Assembly: GCF_014203705.1 (NCBI RefSeq)
Contig: NZ_JACHJR010000001.1
Location: 6,696,001-6,760,000 of the forward strand
Source: Kitasatospora gansuensis
GTDB taxonomy: Bacteria > Actinomycetota > Actinomycetes > Streptomycetales > Streptomycetaceae
Direction: 5' to 3'
DNA: 64,000 nucleotides
Part shown: positions 16,916 through 25,371 of the stretch, in pieces
Position numbering within the stretch: position 1 is the first letter of the stretch
Layout: each line of letters opens with the position of its first letter
Notes under the pieces: model-generated
Seen by the model: only the letters and a program-made list of their open reading frames with translations
The model's database searches: none
Told to the model about the DNA's origin: nothing
Translations under genes and position numbers: made by a program

Positions 16916-16954
16916 GGATCACTCTTTGATCCTATACTGATCGAATGGTATAAC
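16916..16954 (+). promoter_or_regulatory. Promoter and operator of first sugar-acid regulator
   Basis: A -35 TTGATC (16926-16931), a 17-base spacer and a -10 TATAAC (16949-16954) form a good vegetative promoter. The inverted repeat GGATCACTCTTTGATCC (16916-16932) lies across the -35 box, which fits autorepression. Two TTGATCGA-like half-sites lie at 16937-16944 and 16955-16962. Confidence 0.7.
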
Positions 16955-16995
16955 TTGATCGAAATGGATCCGCCCGGCCGCCACAAGGGGAGTAC

Positions 16996-18060
16996 ATGGC
17001 CATCTCAGCTGAGGTCCGGCGCGTGTGGATCACCAATGCCGTGCGCGAACTCGGGACCGTACGGGTGGTCGATCTCGCCCAGCACCTCGGGATACCCGCC
17101 GTCACCGCCCGCCGTGACATCGCCGCGCTGGCCCGCGACGGGGTGCTGCGCCGCTCGCACGGCACGGTCTCCCTGCCCGGCGACGCCGTCGCGGTCGAGG
17201 CCGAGAGCCGGGAGCAGGTGATCGGCATGCTCGTTCCCACCGTCGGCTCCTACTTCGACGAGGTGATCGCGGGCGCCCGCGCCGCCGCCACGGCCGCCGG
17301 GGCGCGACTGGTGCTGGCGATCGCCCCGTACGAGGCCCGGGACGACCGGGCCCAGGCCGAGCGGCTGCTGGACTCGGCCGTCGACGGGCTGATGCTGACC
17401 CCCAACCTGCTCCCGGGCGGGCACAACGACGACTTCGGCTGGCTGGACGACCTGCCGGTCCCGACCGTCCTGGTCGAACGGCGGGCGGCCCCGGACGGTC
17501 CCGGCGCCGCGCTGGACGCCGTCGGTTCGGACCACCGCCACGGAGTCCTGCTCGCGCTGCGGCACCTCGCCTCGCTGGGCCACCGCTCGGTGATCCTGGC
17601 CGCCCGCGCCGACACCTGGACGTCCCATCAGGTCCGGCACGGCTACGCGGAGGCCGTGCGGCTGCTCGGCCTGGTGCCGCAGCCGATCCTCGAGGTGGAC
17701 TCCCGGGTGGTCGGGCCCAGCGGCGTCGAGCGGCTGGCCGAGCAGATCGTCGTCGCCGCCGCGGCCGGTGCCCGGGCCGTCCTGGTGCACAACGACCACG
17801 CCGCCATCCAACTGCCCTCGCTGCTCAGGGCCCGGGGCCTGCGGGTCCCCACCGACCTCGCGCTGATCTCGTACGACGACGTGTACGCCGCGCTGGCGGC
17901 CCCCGCCCTGACGGCCGTCGCCCCGCCCAAGCGGGCAGTGGGCGCGGCCGCCGCGGAGCTGCTGCTGCGGCGCTTCGCCGACGGCGCGGCGCTGCCCGCC
18001 CGACGGATGGAGCTGCTGCCGGACCTGAAGGTCCGGGGATCCTGCGGCGCCAACCGCTGA
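16996..18060 (+). CDS. Transcription regulator: DeoR-type HTH with LacI-type sensor
   Basis: 354 residues. The N-terminal winged HTH (about 5-60, LGTVRVVDLAQHLGIPAVTARRDIAAL) is DeoR-like, while residues 75-350 form a periplasmic-binding-protein-like sensor of the LacI/GalR class (IGMLVPTVGSYFDEVIAGA, SDHRHGVLLALRHLASLGH, LALISYDDVYAALAAPALTAVAPPK). It is about 60 percent identical by eye to the regulator at 29679-30740, and the two bracket the catabolic genes. The ligand is presumably a sugar acid. The start has an AAGGGGA ribosome site. Confidence 0.88.
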   Translation: MAISAEVRRVWITNAVRELGTVRVVDLAQHLGIPAVTARRDIAALARDGVLRRSHGTVSLPGDAVAVEAESREQVIGMLVPTVGSYFDEVIAGARAAATAAGARLVLAIAPYEARDDRAQAERLLDSAVDGLMLTPNLLPGGHNDDFGWLDDLPVPTVLVERRAAPDGPGAALDAVGSDHRHGVLLALRHLASLGHRSVILAARADTWTSHQVRHGYAEAVRLLGLVPQPILEVDSRVVGPSGVERLAEQIVVAAAAGARAVLVHNDHAAIQLPSLLRARGLRVPTDLALISYDDVYAALAAPALTAVAPPKRAVGAAAAELLLRRFADGAALPARRMELLPDLKVRGSCGANR

Positions 18061-18070
18061 AACCCCGTGG

Positions 18071-18136
18071 CTGAAACCCCGTCAGGGCGGTGGCGTGGAT
18101 CAACTGATCCGCACCACCGCCCTGACGGGGTTTCAG
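18071..18136. terminator. Very long bidirectional hairpin containing an operator-like palindrome
   Basis: 22-bp perfect arms (18071-18092 and 18115-18136) stand between the convergent regulator and glycerate kinase genes; the right arm overlaps the kinase stop. The loop itself holds GGATCAACTGATCC (18097-18110), which fits the GATCA-N2-TGATC motif found at the catabolic promoters. Confidence 0.85.
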
Positions 18137-19209
18137 CCGGCGGCCGAGTCGGCGAGCCGGGCACCGGCCACCCGGAGCCAGTGGCCCGCGCGCCCACGGG
18201 CCGAGGCCGGGTCGCCAGCGAGGGCGGTGAGGGTCAGGGCGCGGGCGTCGGCCGACTCCCCGGCGACCACGCGCACGGGCACCCCGGCCCGTTCCGCGCG
18301 GAGCACGATCTCGCCGACCACTTTGCCGCGCAGGCTGGTCGCGTCGAACCGGCCCTCGCCGGTGACCACCAGGTCGGCCGTGGCCAGCGCCTGATCGAGC
18401 CGGAGCAGCTCGGCGACGGTGGACGCCCCGGGGGCGACGGCCGCGTCCCAGGCCGCGGCGAGCCCGTAGGCGGTACCGCCCGCCGCCCCGGCGCCGGGCC
18501 GGTCGGGGTCGCCGCCGAACAGTCCGGCGAGGTGGGTGAGTCCGCGTTCGAGCTCCGCGACGTTGGCCGGCCCGGCGCCCTTCTGCGGCCCGTAGACGGC
18601 GGCCGCGCCGTCCGGTCCCAGCAGGGGATTGGTGACATCGGTGAGCAGCCGGACGCCGCCCGGCGGCGCGGGCCGCAGGCCGGTCCGGTCGATCCGGTGG
18701 GCCCGGGCCAGGGAGCCGCCGCCGTCCGGCAGCGGCCGGCCGTCCCGGTCGAGCAGCGATAGGCCGAGGGCGGCCAGCAGGCCGGCGCCGCCGTCGGTGG
18801 AGGCGGAGCCGCCGAGCCCGATCAGCAGGCGGGTCGCGCCGTGGTCGAGCGCGGCGGCGACGAGCTCGCCCGTGCCGCGGGTGGTGGCGGTGAGCGGGGC
18901 GAGCTGGGCCATCAGCGGAAGGCCGCTGACGGTGGCCAGTTCGATCACGGCGGTGCCGTCCGGCAGGAGCGCGTACGCCCCGTCGACGGGTCGGCCGTCG
19001 GGGCCGGTGCAGGCGGCCACCCGGTGCAGGGTGCTGCCCGGGTGGGCGGCCGCGACGGCGGCGAGGGTGCCCTCGCCGCCGTCGGCCATCGGACGGAGCG
19101 TCAGGTGGTCGTCCGGTCTGACGGAGCGCCAGCCCTCGGCCAGTGCCAGGGCCGCCTCCTCGGCGGTGACGGTGCCCTTGAAGGAGTCGGGGGCGATGAC
19201 GACCCTCAC
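18133..19209 (-). CDS. Glycerate kinase (GarK/GlxK type)
   Basis: 358 residues from GTG. The N-terminal signature VIAPDSFKGTVTAEEAA and the ADGGEGT, GLGGSASTDGGAG and DVTNPLLGP..A...GPQKGA motifs are those of glycerate kinase type I, which phosphorylates D-glycerate, usually at C2. It is the last gene of the operon and overlaps the isomerase by four bases. It would deliver phosphoglycerate into glycolysis from glycerate formed by the dehydrogenase upstream. Confidence 0.92.
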   Translation of the reverse strand: MRVVIAPDSFKGTVTAEEAALALAEGWRSVRPDDHLTLRPMADGGEGTLAAVAAAHPGSTLHRVAACTGPDGRPVDGAYALLPDGTAVIELATVSGLPLMAQLAPLTATTRGTGELVAAALDHGATRLLIGLGGSASTDGGAGLLAALGLSLLDRDGRPLPDGGGSLARAHRIDRTGLRPAPPGGVRLLTDVTNPLLGPDGAAAVYGPQKGAGPANVAELERGLTHLAGLFGGDPDRPGAGAAGGTAYGLAAAWDAAVAPGASTVAELLRLDQALATADLVVTGEGRFDATSLRGKVVGEIVLRAERAGVPVRVVAGESADARALTLTALAGDPASARGRAGHWLRVAGARLADSAAG

Positions 19210-20027
19210 GGGGCGGCCACGTGGGCTCGGTGACGTTCGATCAGGGTCTGCAGGGTCTGCGCGCCGGGGGTGTCCCAGATCTCCTGGTTGAAGATCTCGA
19301 CCTCGATCCAGCCGGTGTAGCCGGCCGCCGTGACCTGGGAGGTCAGGGTGGCGAAGTCGATGTGACCGTCGCCGACATGGCCGCGTCCTAGCAGGGCGTC
19401 GGCGGGCAGCGGCAGGGTCCAGTCGCAGACCTGGTACGCGGCGATGCGCGAGCCCGCCCGGGCGATCTGGGCGGCCAGGTCCGGGTCCCACCAGACGTGG
19501 TAGCTGTCGACCACCACACCGACCTGCTCCACCGGGTGCGGTCCGGCGAGGTCGAGGGCCTGGCCGAGGGTGGAGACCACGGCACGGTCGGCGCAGAACA
19601 TCGGGTGCAGCGGCTCGATCGCCAGCCGGACACCGAAGTCCCCGGCGTGCGGGGCGAGTTCGGCGAGCAGGTCGGCGACCCGGCGACGGGCGCCGGCCAG
19701 GTCGCGGGAGCCCTCGGGCAGGCCGCCGACCACCAGCACCAGGGTGTCGGTGCCGAGTTCGGCCGCCTCCTCGATCGCCTGCAGGTTGTCGGCCAGCGCG
19801 GCCCGCCGCCCGTCCGCCGTCGCGGCGGTCAGGAAGCCGCCCCGGCACAGGCTGCTGACAGCCAGGCCCGCGTCGCGGCAGAGCCGAGCGGCCCGTTCGA
19901 CGCCGACCTCGGCCACCTTGTCCCGCCAGAGGCCGATCGCCGGGATGCCCGCGTCGACGCAGCCCTGGACGGCCTCCGGCAGCGACCAGCCCTTGGTGGT
20001 GATCTGGTTGAGCGACAGCCGGTTCAC
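19206..20027 (-). CDS. TIM-barrel sugar isomerase/epimerase
   Basis: 273 residues from a GTG in a GTGA overlap with the DUF993 gene. It is an AP-endonuclease-2-type barrel: NQITTKGWSLPEAVQGCVDAG at the start, metal/active-site acids in LAIEPLHP, VDSYHVWWDPD, and WIEVEIFNQE near the end. Members include hydroxypyruvate isomerase and sugar epimerases. With glycerate kinase and a hydroxyacid dehydrogenase next to it, a hydroxypyruvate/tartronate-semialdehyde or sugar-acid isomerase role is possible but not shown. Confidence 0.82.
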   Translation of the reverse strand: MNRLSLNQITTKGWSLPEAVQGCVDAGIPAIGLWRDKVAEVGVERAARLCRDAGLAVSSLCRGGFLTAATADGRRAALADNLQAIEEAAELGTDTLVLVVGGLPEGSRDLAGARRRVADLLAELAPHAGDFGVRLAIEPLHPMFCADRAVVSTLGQALDLAGPHPVEQVGVVVDSYHVWWDPDLAAQIARAGSRIAAYQVCDWTLPLPADALLGRGHVGDGHIDFATLTSQVTAAGYTGWIEVEIFNQEIWDTPGAQTLQTLIERHRAHVAAP

Positions 20028-21169
20028 GCGTCGACCCCCGCGACGGCGAGGAACTGCCGCATCCGGTGCGCGGCCAGCGCCGGGTCCGGCAGCACGCCGG
20101 CCGCGTCGGCCAGCCGGAACAGCTCGACCAGGTGCGGCACCGACCGCGCGCTCTGCGCACCGGCCACCATGGTGAAGTGCTCCTGATGGCCCGCCAGCCA
20201 GGCCAGGAACACGATCCCGGTCTTGTAGTGGAAGGTCGGCGCGGCGAACAGGTGCCTGGCCAGTGGCAGCGTCGGGGCGAACAGCTCGTCGTACCGGTCC
20301 AGGTCACCGGCGTCCAGTGCCCGCAGCGCCGCCGAGGCGACCCCGGCGATCGGGTCGAACACGCCCAACAAGGCGTCGCTGTGGCCGAGTTCATCACCAC
20401 GGATCAGCTCGGGGTAGTTGAAGTCGTCCCCGGTGTACAGCCGCACGCCGGCCGGCAGGGCCCGCCGCAGCGCGACCTCGCGGTCCGCGTCCAGCAGTGA
20501 GACCTTGATGCCGTCGATCCGGCCGGCGTGCTCGCGGATCAGGGCGAGCACCGTCCCGGTGGCCGCGTCGAGCGAGGCAGATCCCCAGTAGCCCGCCAGT
20601 GCCGGGTCGAACATCTCGCCGAGCCAGTGCAGGATCACCGGCCGGGCGGACTGGGCGATCAGCTCGCCGTACACCGCGAGGTAGTCCTCCGGTCCGACGG
20701 CGACTGCCGCCAGCGCCCGGCTGGCCATCAGGATCGGCTGCGCGCCGGCCTGCTCGACCACCTCGAGCTGCTGCTCGTAGGCGGCCAGGATGTCGGACAA
20801 CAGAGGTGCTGGCTGGGCGAGTTGGTCGGTGCCGACCCCGCAGGCGAGGCGGCCGCCGACGGCCCGCGCCTCGGCCCCGGAGCGGGTGATCAGCTCGCGG
20901 GTGGTGGCCCAGTCCAGGCCCATGCCGCGCTGGGCGGTGTCCATCGCGTCGGCGACGCCGAGGCCGAGCGACCAGAGGTGGTGGCGGAACGCGAGGGTGG
21001 TGTCCCAGTCCAGCGCGGCGGGCGCGCCGGGGGCGTTCTCGGCGGCCGGGTCGGCCACCACGTGGGCGGCGGCGTACACCACCCGGGAGACCGGCGCGGC
21101 GCCGACGGGCAGGGCGAGCGGTTCGCGCATCCGGTACGGGCCGGTGCCCGGGAGGGTCAGGGTGGTCAC
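20024..21169 (-). CDS. DUF993 / dihydrodipicolinate-synthase-like aldolase
   Basis: 381 residues from GTG in a GTGA overlap. Features of the DUF993 family: LDWDTTLAFRHHLWSLG near residue 50, GVADAMDTAQRGMGLDW, VILHWLGEMFDP, IDGIKVSLLDADREV with the likely Schiff-base Lys, and LYTGDDFNYPELI. The family belongs to the DHDPS/NAL class I aldolase superfamily but has no settled reaction known to me. In this operon I infer cleavage of a 2-keto-3-deoxy sugar acid, giving pyruvate and a C3 aldehyde acid. Confidence 0.8.
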   Translation of the reverse strand: MTTLTLPGTGPYRMREPLALPVGAAPVSRVVYAAAHVVADPAAENAPGAPAALDWDTTLAFRHHLWSLGLGVADAMDTAQRGMGLDWATTRELITRSGAEARAVGGRLACGVGTDQLAQPAPLLSDILAAYEQQLEVVEQAGAQPILMASRALAAVAVGPEDYLAVYGELIAQSARPVILHWLGEMFDPALAGYWGSASLDAATGTVLALIREHAGRIDGIKVSLLDADREVALRRALPAGVRLYTGDDFNYPELIRGDELGHSDALLGVFDPIAGVASAALRALDAGDLDRYDELFAPTLPLARHLFAAPTFHYKTGIVFLAWLAGHQEHFTMVAGAQSARSVPHLVELFRLADAAGVLPDPALAAHRMRQFLAVAGVDA

Positions 21170-22317
21170 AGGGTCAGCTCCGGCACGTCCAGGCGGCGGC
21201 CCTCGCGGGCCGACTGCAGGCCGAGCTCGGCGAGTTGGACGCCCTTGGCGCCCTCCAGCAGGTCCCAGTGGTACGCGGAGCCGGTGGCCACGTGTCGCAG
21301 GAAGAGCTCCCACTGCACCTTGAAGCCGTTGTCGAACTCGTCGTTGTCCGGCACCTGCTGCCACTGCGAGCGGAACGACTCACCGGCGGGAAGGTCGGGG
21401 TTCCAGACCGGCTTCGGGGTCGAGGCCCGGTGCTGGATGCGGCAGTTGCGCAGCCCGGCGACCGCGCTGCCCTCGGTGCCGTCGACCTGGAACTCGACCA
21501 GCTCGTCGCGGTCCACCCGGACCGCCCAGGAGGAGTTGATCTGCGCGGTGATGCCGCCCGCCAACTCGAAGACGCCGTACGCCGCGTCGTCGGCCGTCGC
21601 CTGGTAGCTGCGGCCCGACTCGTCCACCCGGGCGGGGATGTGGGTGGCGGTGTGCGCGTACACCGAGCGCACCGGCGCGATGATGCCGTCCAGCACGTAG
21701 CGCCAGTGCGGGAACATGTCCAGGATCATCCCGCCGCCGTCCTCGGCGCGGTAGTTCCAGGACGGGCGCTGGGCGCTCTGCCAGTCGCCCTCGAACACCC
21801 AGTAGCCGAACTCGCCGCGCACGGACAGGATCCGGCCGAAGAAGCCGCCGTCCACCAGCCGCTTGAGCTTGAGCAGACCGGGCAGGAACAGCTTGTCCTG
21901 CACCGCCCCGTTGCACACCCCGGCCGCGCGGGCCAGCCGTGCCAACTCCAGGGCACCGGCGAGGGATTCGGCGGTCGGCTTCTCGGTGTAGATGTGCTTC
22001 CCGGCCGCGATCGCGGTCCGCAGCGCGGCCTCCCGGGCCGGGGTGACCTGGGCGTCGAAGTAGACCTCCGCCAGCGGGTGGGCGAGCGCCTCGTCCAGCG
22101 AGGTGGTCCAGTGGGTGAGGCCGTGCCGGTCGGCCAGCTCCTTGAGCTTCACGGCGCTGCGGCCGACCAGGATCGGCTCCGGCCAGAGCACCGTGCCGTC
22201 GCCGAGCGGCAGGCCGCCCTGCTCGCGGATGGCCAGGATCGAGCGCACCAGGTGCTGGCGGTAGCCCATCCGGCCGGTGACGCCGTTCATCACGACGCCC
22301 ATCACCTTGCGGGACAT
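21166..22317 (-). CDS. Gfo/Idh/MocA family NAD(P)-dependent oxidoreductase
   Basis: 383 residues. The start at 22317 is set by a GGAG sequence 8-12 bases upstream. The Rossmann start VVMNGVTGRMGY, the catalytic EKP motif (TEKPTAES, residues 112-114), and the sheet domain motif DMFPHWRYVLDG are visible. Such enzymes oxidise or epimerise sugars and sugar acids. The 4-base overlap with the DUF993 gene ties it to the operon. The substrate is unknown. Confidence 0.88.
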   Translation of the reverse strand: MSRKVMGVVMNGVTGRMGYRQHLVRSILAIREQGGLPLGDGTVLWPEPILVGRSAVKLKELADRHGLTHWTTSLDEALAHPLAEVYFDAQVTPAREAALRTAIAAGKHIYTEKPTAESLAGALELARLARAAGVCNGAVQDKLFLPGLLKLKRLVDGGFFGRILSVRGEFGYWVFEGDWQSAQRPSWNYRAEDGGGMILDMFPHWRYVLDGIIAPVRSVYAHTATHIPARVDESGRSYQATADDAAYGVFELAGGITAQINSSWAVRVDRDELVEFQVDGTEGSAVAGLRNCRIQHRASTPKPVWNPDLPAGESFRSQWQQVPDNDEFDNGFKVQWELFLRHVATGSAYHWDLLEGAKGVQLAELGLQSAREGRRLDVPELTL

Positions 22318-22382
22318 GGAGGTCTCCTCTTGCATCTTGCATCAAATGAAATGACGTGCTCGGAACGGCGGCTGACGGATCG

Positions 22383-23444
22383 TCAGGCCGTCCGGTGGAT
22401 GTCCTGCGGCAGCACCGGGTGGGCGAAGGGCAGCCCGGCGGTGTAGCGGGCCAGCTCGTCGGCGGCGGCGCCGGCCATCCGGTGCAGCTCGTTGCCGAGC
22501 GAGCCGGCCACGTGCGGGGTCAGCAGGACGTTGGGCAGGTCGTAGAGCGGCGAGTCGGCCGGCAGCACCTCGGGGGTGGTGACGTCGAGGACCGCGTTCA
22601 GGCGGCCCGGCACCAGCTCCTCGATCAGCGCGTCCTGGTCGATCAGCGAGCCGCGCGCGGTGTTGACCAGGGTCGCGCCGTCCGGCATCAGGGCCAGCAT
22701 CCGACGGCTGATCAGGTGCCGGGTGGCGGGCAGCTCGGGCGCGTGCACGCTCACCACGTCGCTGAGCCCGCACAGTTCGTCGAGCGCCACCGACCTGGCC
22801 CCGAGGGCCGCGGCCTCCGCCTCGTCCACGTACGGGTCGTGCAGCAGGAGTTCGAGATCGTACGGGCGGAGCAGCTCCATCACCCGCCGGCCGATCTGCG
22901 AGGCGCCGACGATGCCGACGGTGCGGCGGTAGTTGCCGATGTGCGACTCGGCGTACGGCCAGTCGTACGGAGCGCGGCGCTCGCGGTACTCGGCGCTCAG
23001 CCGGAGCACCTGCTTGTTGGCGAACAGGATCGCGCCGACGGTGTACTCGGCGACCGGGAGGGCGTTGGCCCAGGCGGCCGAGGCGACCCGGATGCCGCGC
23101 TGCCAGCAGGCGTCGGTGATGTGGTGCTTGACGGATCCGGCGGCGTGGATGACGGCGCGCAGCCGGGGGGCTGCGGCCAGCACGGTGTCGTCCAGCGGCG
23201 GGCAGCCCCAGCTGCTGACGATCACCTCGGCCTCGGCCAGCGCGGCGGCGGCGGCCGGCCCGGTGAAGTCGTCCACCACCAACAGCGGGTCGAGGTCGGC
23301 GAGTTCGGTGAGCCGGGCCAGGCTGCGGGAGTCGAGCAGGTGGGACGCGAGCTGGGGGTGCATGGCGAGCAGGGCTCGGGGTCGCGGGGGCGTCGGCGCG
23401 GCCGGGGCGGCGGCAGCGGCGGGCGCGGTCTGGGGGAGGGACAC
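22383..23444 (-). CDS. D-2-hydroxyacid dehydrogenase (hydroxypyruvate reductase-like)
   Basis: 353 residues from GTG preceded by GGAG. An Ala/Pro-rich leader of 22 residues precedes the fold. NAD site GIVGASQIGRRV lies near 178-188, where Ser replaces the middle Gly of GxGxxG. The catalytic Arg is in VNTARGSLID, the Glu in VLDVTTPEVLP and the His in LTPHVAGS. In this operon it could reduce hydroxypyruvate or tartronate semialdehyde to glycerate, feeding the kinase. It is separated by 65 bases from the oxidoreductase gene. Confidence 0.85.
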   Translation of the reverse strand: MSLPQTAPAAAAAPAAPTPPRPRALLAMHPQLASHLLDSRSLARLTELADLDPLLVVDDFTGPAAAAALAEAEVIVSSWGCPPLDDTVLAAAPRLRAVIHAAGSVKHHITDACWQRGIRVASAAWANALPVAEYTVGAILFANKQVLRLSAEYRERRAPYDWPYAESHIGNYRRTVGIVGASQIGRRVMELLRPYDLELLLHDPYVDEAEAAALGARSVALDELCGLSDVVSVHAPELPATRHLISRRMLALMPDGATLVNTARGSLIDQDALIEELVPGRLNAVLDVTTPEVLPADSPLYDLPNVLLTPHVAGSLGNELHRMAGAAADELARYTAGLPFAHPVLPQDIHRTA

Positions 23445-23485
23445 TCGATTCTCCGGGGTGTCTTCGAAGTGGCCTGGGCGGGTGG

Positions 23486-24406
23486 TCACTTGACGCTGCC
23501 GGCGGTGAGACCGGCCTTCCAGTGCCGCTGCAGGACGACGAAGGCGATCACGAGCGGGAGGACGGCGAGCAGGGAGCCGGTGACCACCAGCGGGTAGTAC
23601 TCGGGGAAGGCGCGGGTCTCGGTGTTCCACGCGTACAGGCCGAGGCTGACCGGGAAGAGCTTGCTGTCGGAGAGCATCACCAGCGGCAGGAAGAAGTTGT
23701 TCCAGATCGCGGTGAACTGGAACAGGAACACCGTGACGAAGCCGGGCATCACCATCTTGAGCCCGATCGACCAGAAGGTGCGCAGCTCTCCCGCGCCGTC
23801 CATCCGGGCCGCCTCCAGCACCTCGCCGGGGACGTACCCGGCGCAGAACACCCGGGACAGGTAGACCCCGAAGGGGTTGACCAGGGAGGGGATGAAGACC
23901 GCCCAGAAGGTGTTGACCACACCGACTTTGGAGGCGAGCAGGTACATCGGCAGGGCCAGCGCGGTGGTCGGCACCAGGACGCCGAGCAGGACCAGGCCGA
24001 ACAGCTTCTCCTTGCCGCGGAAGGCGTAGACCTCGAAGGCGTAGCCCGCGCAGATGCAGACGAAGGCGCAGAGCAGGGCGCCGATGCCCGCGTAGAGCAG
24101 GGAGTTGAGGTACCAGCGGAAGTAGACGCCGCCGTCGGCGGTGGCGAGGTGGGCCAGGTTCTCGCCGAGGTGCCAGTTCTCCGGGGAGAGGGTACGGCCG
24201 ACCAGCAGGTCGCCGGTGTTCTTGGCGGCGGCGGTGACCAGCCAGCCGAGCGGCAGCAGGGTGTACAGGGTGGCCAGCAGCAGCGCGCCGTTGACGGCCG
24301 TCTTCGACAGCAGCGGCGGGCGCCGCCGGACCGGCGGCCGGCCGGGCCCGGGTGCCTTCCCGGTCTTGCGGTGGGTGGCCTGCTCGGGGGACGTGAGGGT
24401 GCTCAT
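23486..24406 (-). CDS. Carbohydrate ABC transporter permease (MalG type)
   Basis: 306 residues, about six membrane helices. The EAA loop is EAARMDGAGELRTFWSIGLKMVMPG (about 200-224), as in MalG-like CUT1 permeases. It overlaps the MalF-type permease gene by ATGA. The partner ATPase is not in the locus; streptomycetes use the shared ATPase MsiK for many CUT1 importers. Confidence 0.92.
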   Translation of the reverse strand: MSTLTSPEQATHRKTGKAPGPGRPPVRRRPPLLSKTAVNGALLLATLYTLLPLGWLVTAAAKNTGDLLVGRTLSPENWHLGENLAHLATADGGVYFRWYLNSLLYAGIGALLCAFVCICAGYAFEVYAFRGKEKLFGLVLLGVLVPTTALALPMYLLASKVGVVNTFWAVFIPSLVNPFGVYLSRVFCAGYVPGEVLEAARMDGAGELRTFWSIGLKMVMPGFVTVFLFQFTAIWNNFFLPLVMLSDSKLFPVSLGLYAWNTETRAFPEYYPLVVTGSLLAVLPLVIAFVVLQRHWKAGLTAGSVK

Positions 24407-25371
24407 GCGGTGGCCTCCGCTCGGCGGTCGGACCGGTTGCGGCTGACCCGGGTGACGACGAAGGACAGGAGGGCGGCGACCAGCGCGAGCAGCACGGAGG
24501 ACGCCGCGGCCAGCCCGTAGTCGTTGCGCTCGAAGGCGGCGGTGTAGGCGTACATGTTGGGCGTCCAGGAGCTGATCACGCTCGGCGCCGTGCCGTGCAG
24601 GATCATCGGTTCGGTGAACAGCTGGAGCGAGCCGATCACGGTGAACAGGCCGACCATCGTGAGCGAGGCCCGGATCAGCGGGACCTTGATGTTCAGCGCG
24701 GTGCGCAGCGGTCCGGCACCGTCCACCACGGCGGCCTCCAGCACCTCGCGCGGGATGGCCTGCAGCGCGGCGTAGAAGATCACCATGTTGTAGCCGACCC
24801 ACTCCCACAGCGCGATGTTCACGACGGCGGGGAGCGGCCGGCCGAGCAGGTCGGGCCGGGTGCCGAAGGACTCCAGGGCACCGATCACCGGGCTGATGCC
24901 GGGGGTGTAGAGGTACATCCAGATCAGCGCGGCGATGATGCCGGGCACCGCGTGCGGCAGGAACAGCGCCAGCTGGAAGAACCGGCGGGCCCTGGCCAGC
25001 GTGGAGTCCAGCAGCAGGGCCAGCAGCAGCGAGACGCCGATCATCAGCGGGATGTACAGCAGGCAGTACTGGGCGATGGTCAGGAACCCGGTGCGGAAGG
25101 CCGCGTCACCGAGGGCCCTGGTGTAGTTGCCGAGGCCGGTGAACACGGTGGTGCTGCCGCCGAAGCCCAGGCCGGACTGCTGCTCGGTGAACAGGCTCAG
25201 GTAGGCCGCGTAGCCGATCGGGATCAGCGTGCAGGCGGCGAACAGGACGAAGAACGGGGCGAGGAGCACGGCGGGGGCGCGGTACCTCCCGCGCCGCCTG
25301 ACGGTGACGGCGCGGGAGGAGGTCTGACCGGCGGTGCTCTGCGGCGGGGCCGCGGAACGGTGCTGGGTCAC
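24403..25371 (-). CDS. Carbohydrate ABC transporter permease (MalF type)
   Basis: 322 residues, six predicted membrane helices. The EAA loop is EAAVVDGAGPLRTALNIKVPLIRAS. The basic N-terminus (VRRRGRYRAP) is cytoplasmic. It has a GTG start in a GTGA overlap with the binding-protein gene. Together with the neighbouring permease it forms the membrane pore of the importer. Confidence 0.92.
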   Translation of the reverse strand: MTQHRSAAPPQSTAGQTSSRAVTVRRRGRYRAPAVLLAPFFVLFAACTLIPIGYAAYLSLFTEQQSGLGFGGSTTVFTGLGNYTRALGDAAFRTGFLTIAQYCLLYIPLMIGVSLLLALLLDSTLARARRFFQLALFLPHAVPGIIAALIWMYLYTPGISPVIGALESFGTRPDLLGRPLPAVVNIALWEWVGYNMVIFYAALQAIPREVLEAAVVDGAGPLRTALNIKVPLIRASLTMVGLFTVIGSLQLFTEPMILHGTAPSVISSWTPNMYAYTAAFERNDYGLAAASSVLLALVAALLSFVVTRVSRNRSDRRAEATA

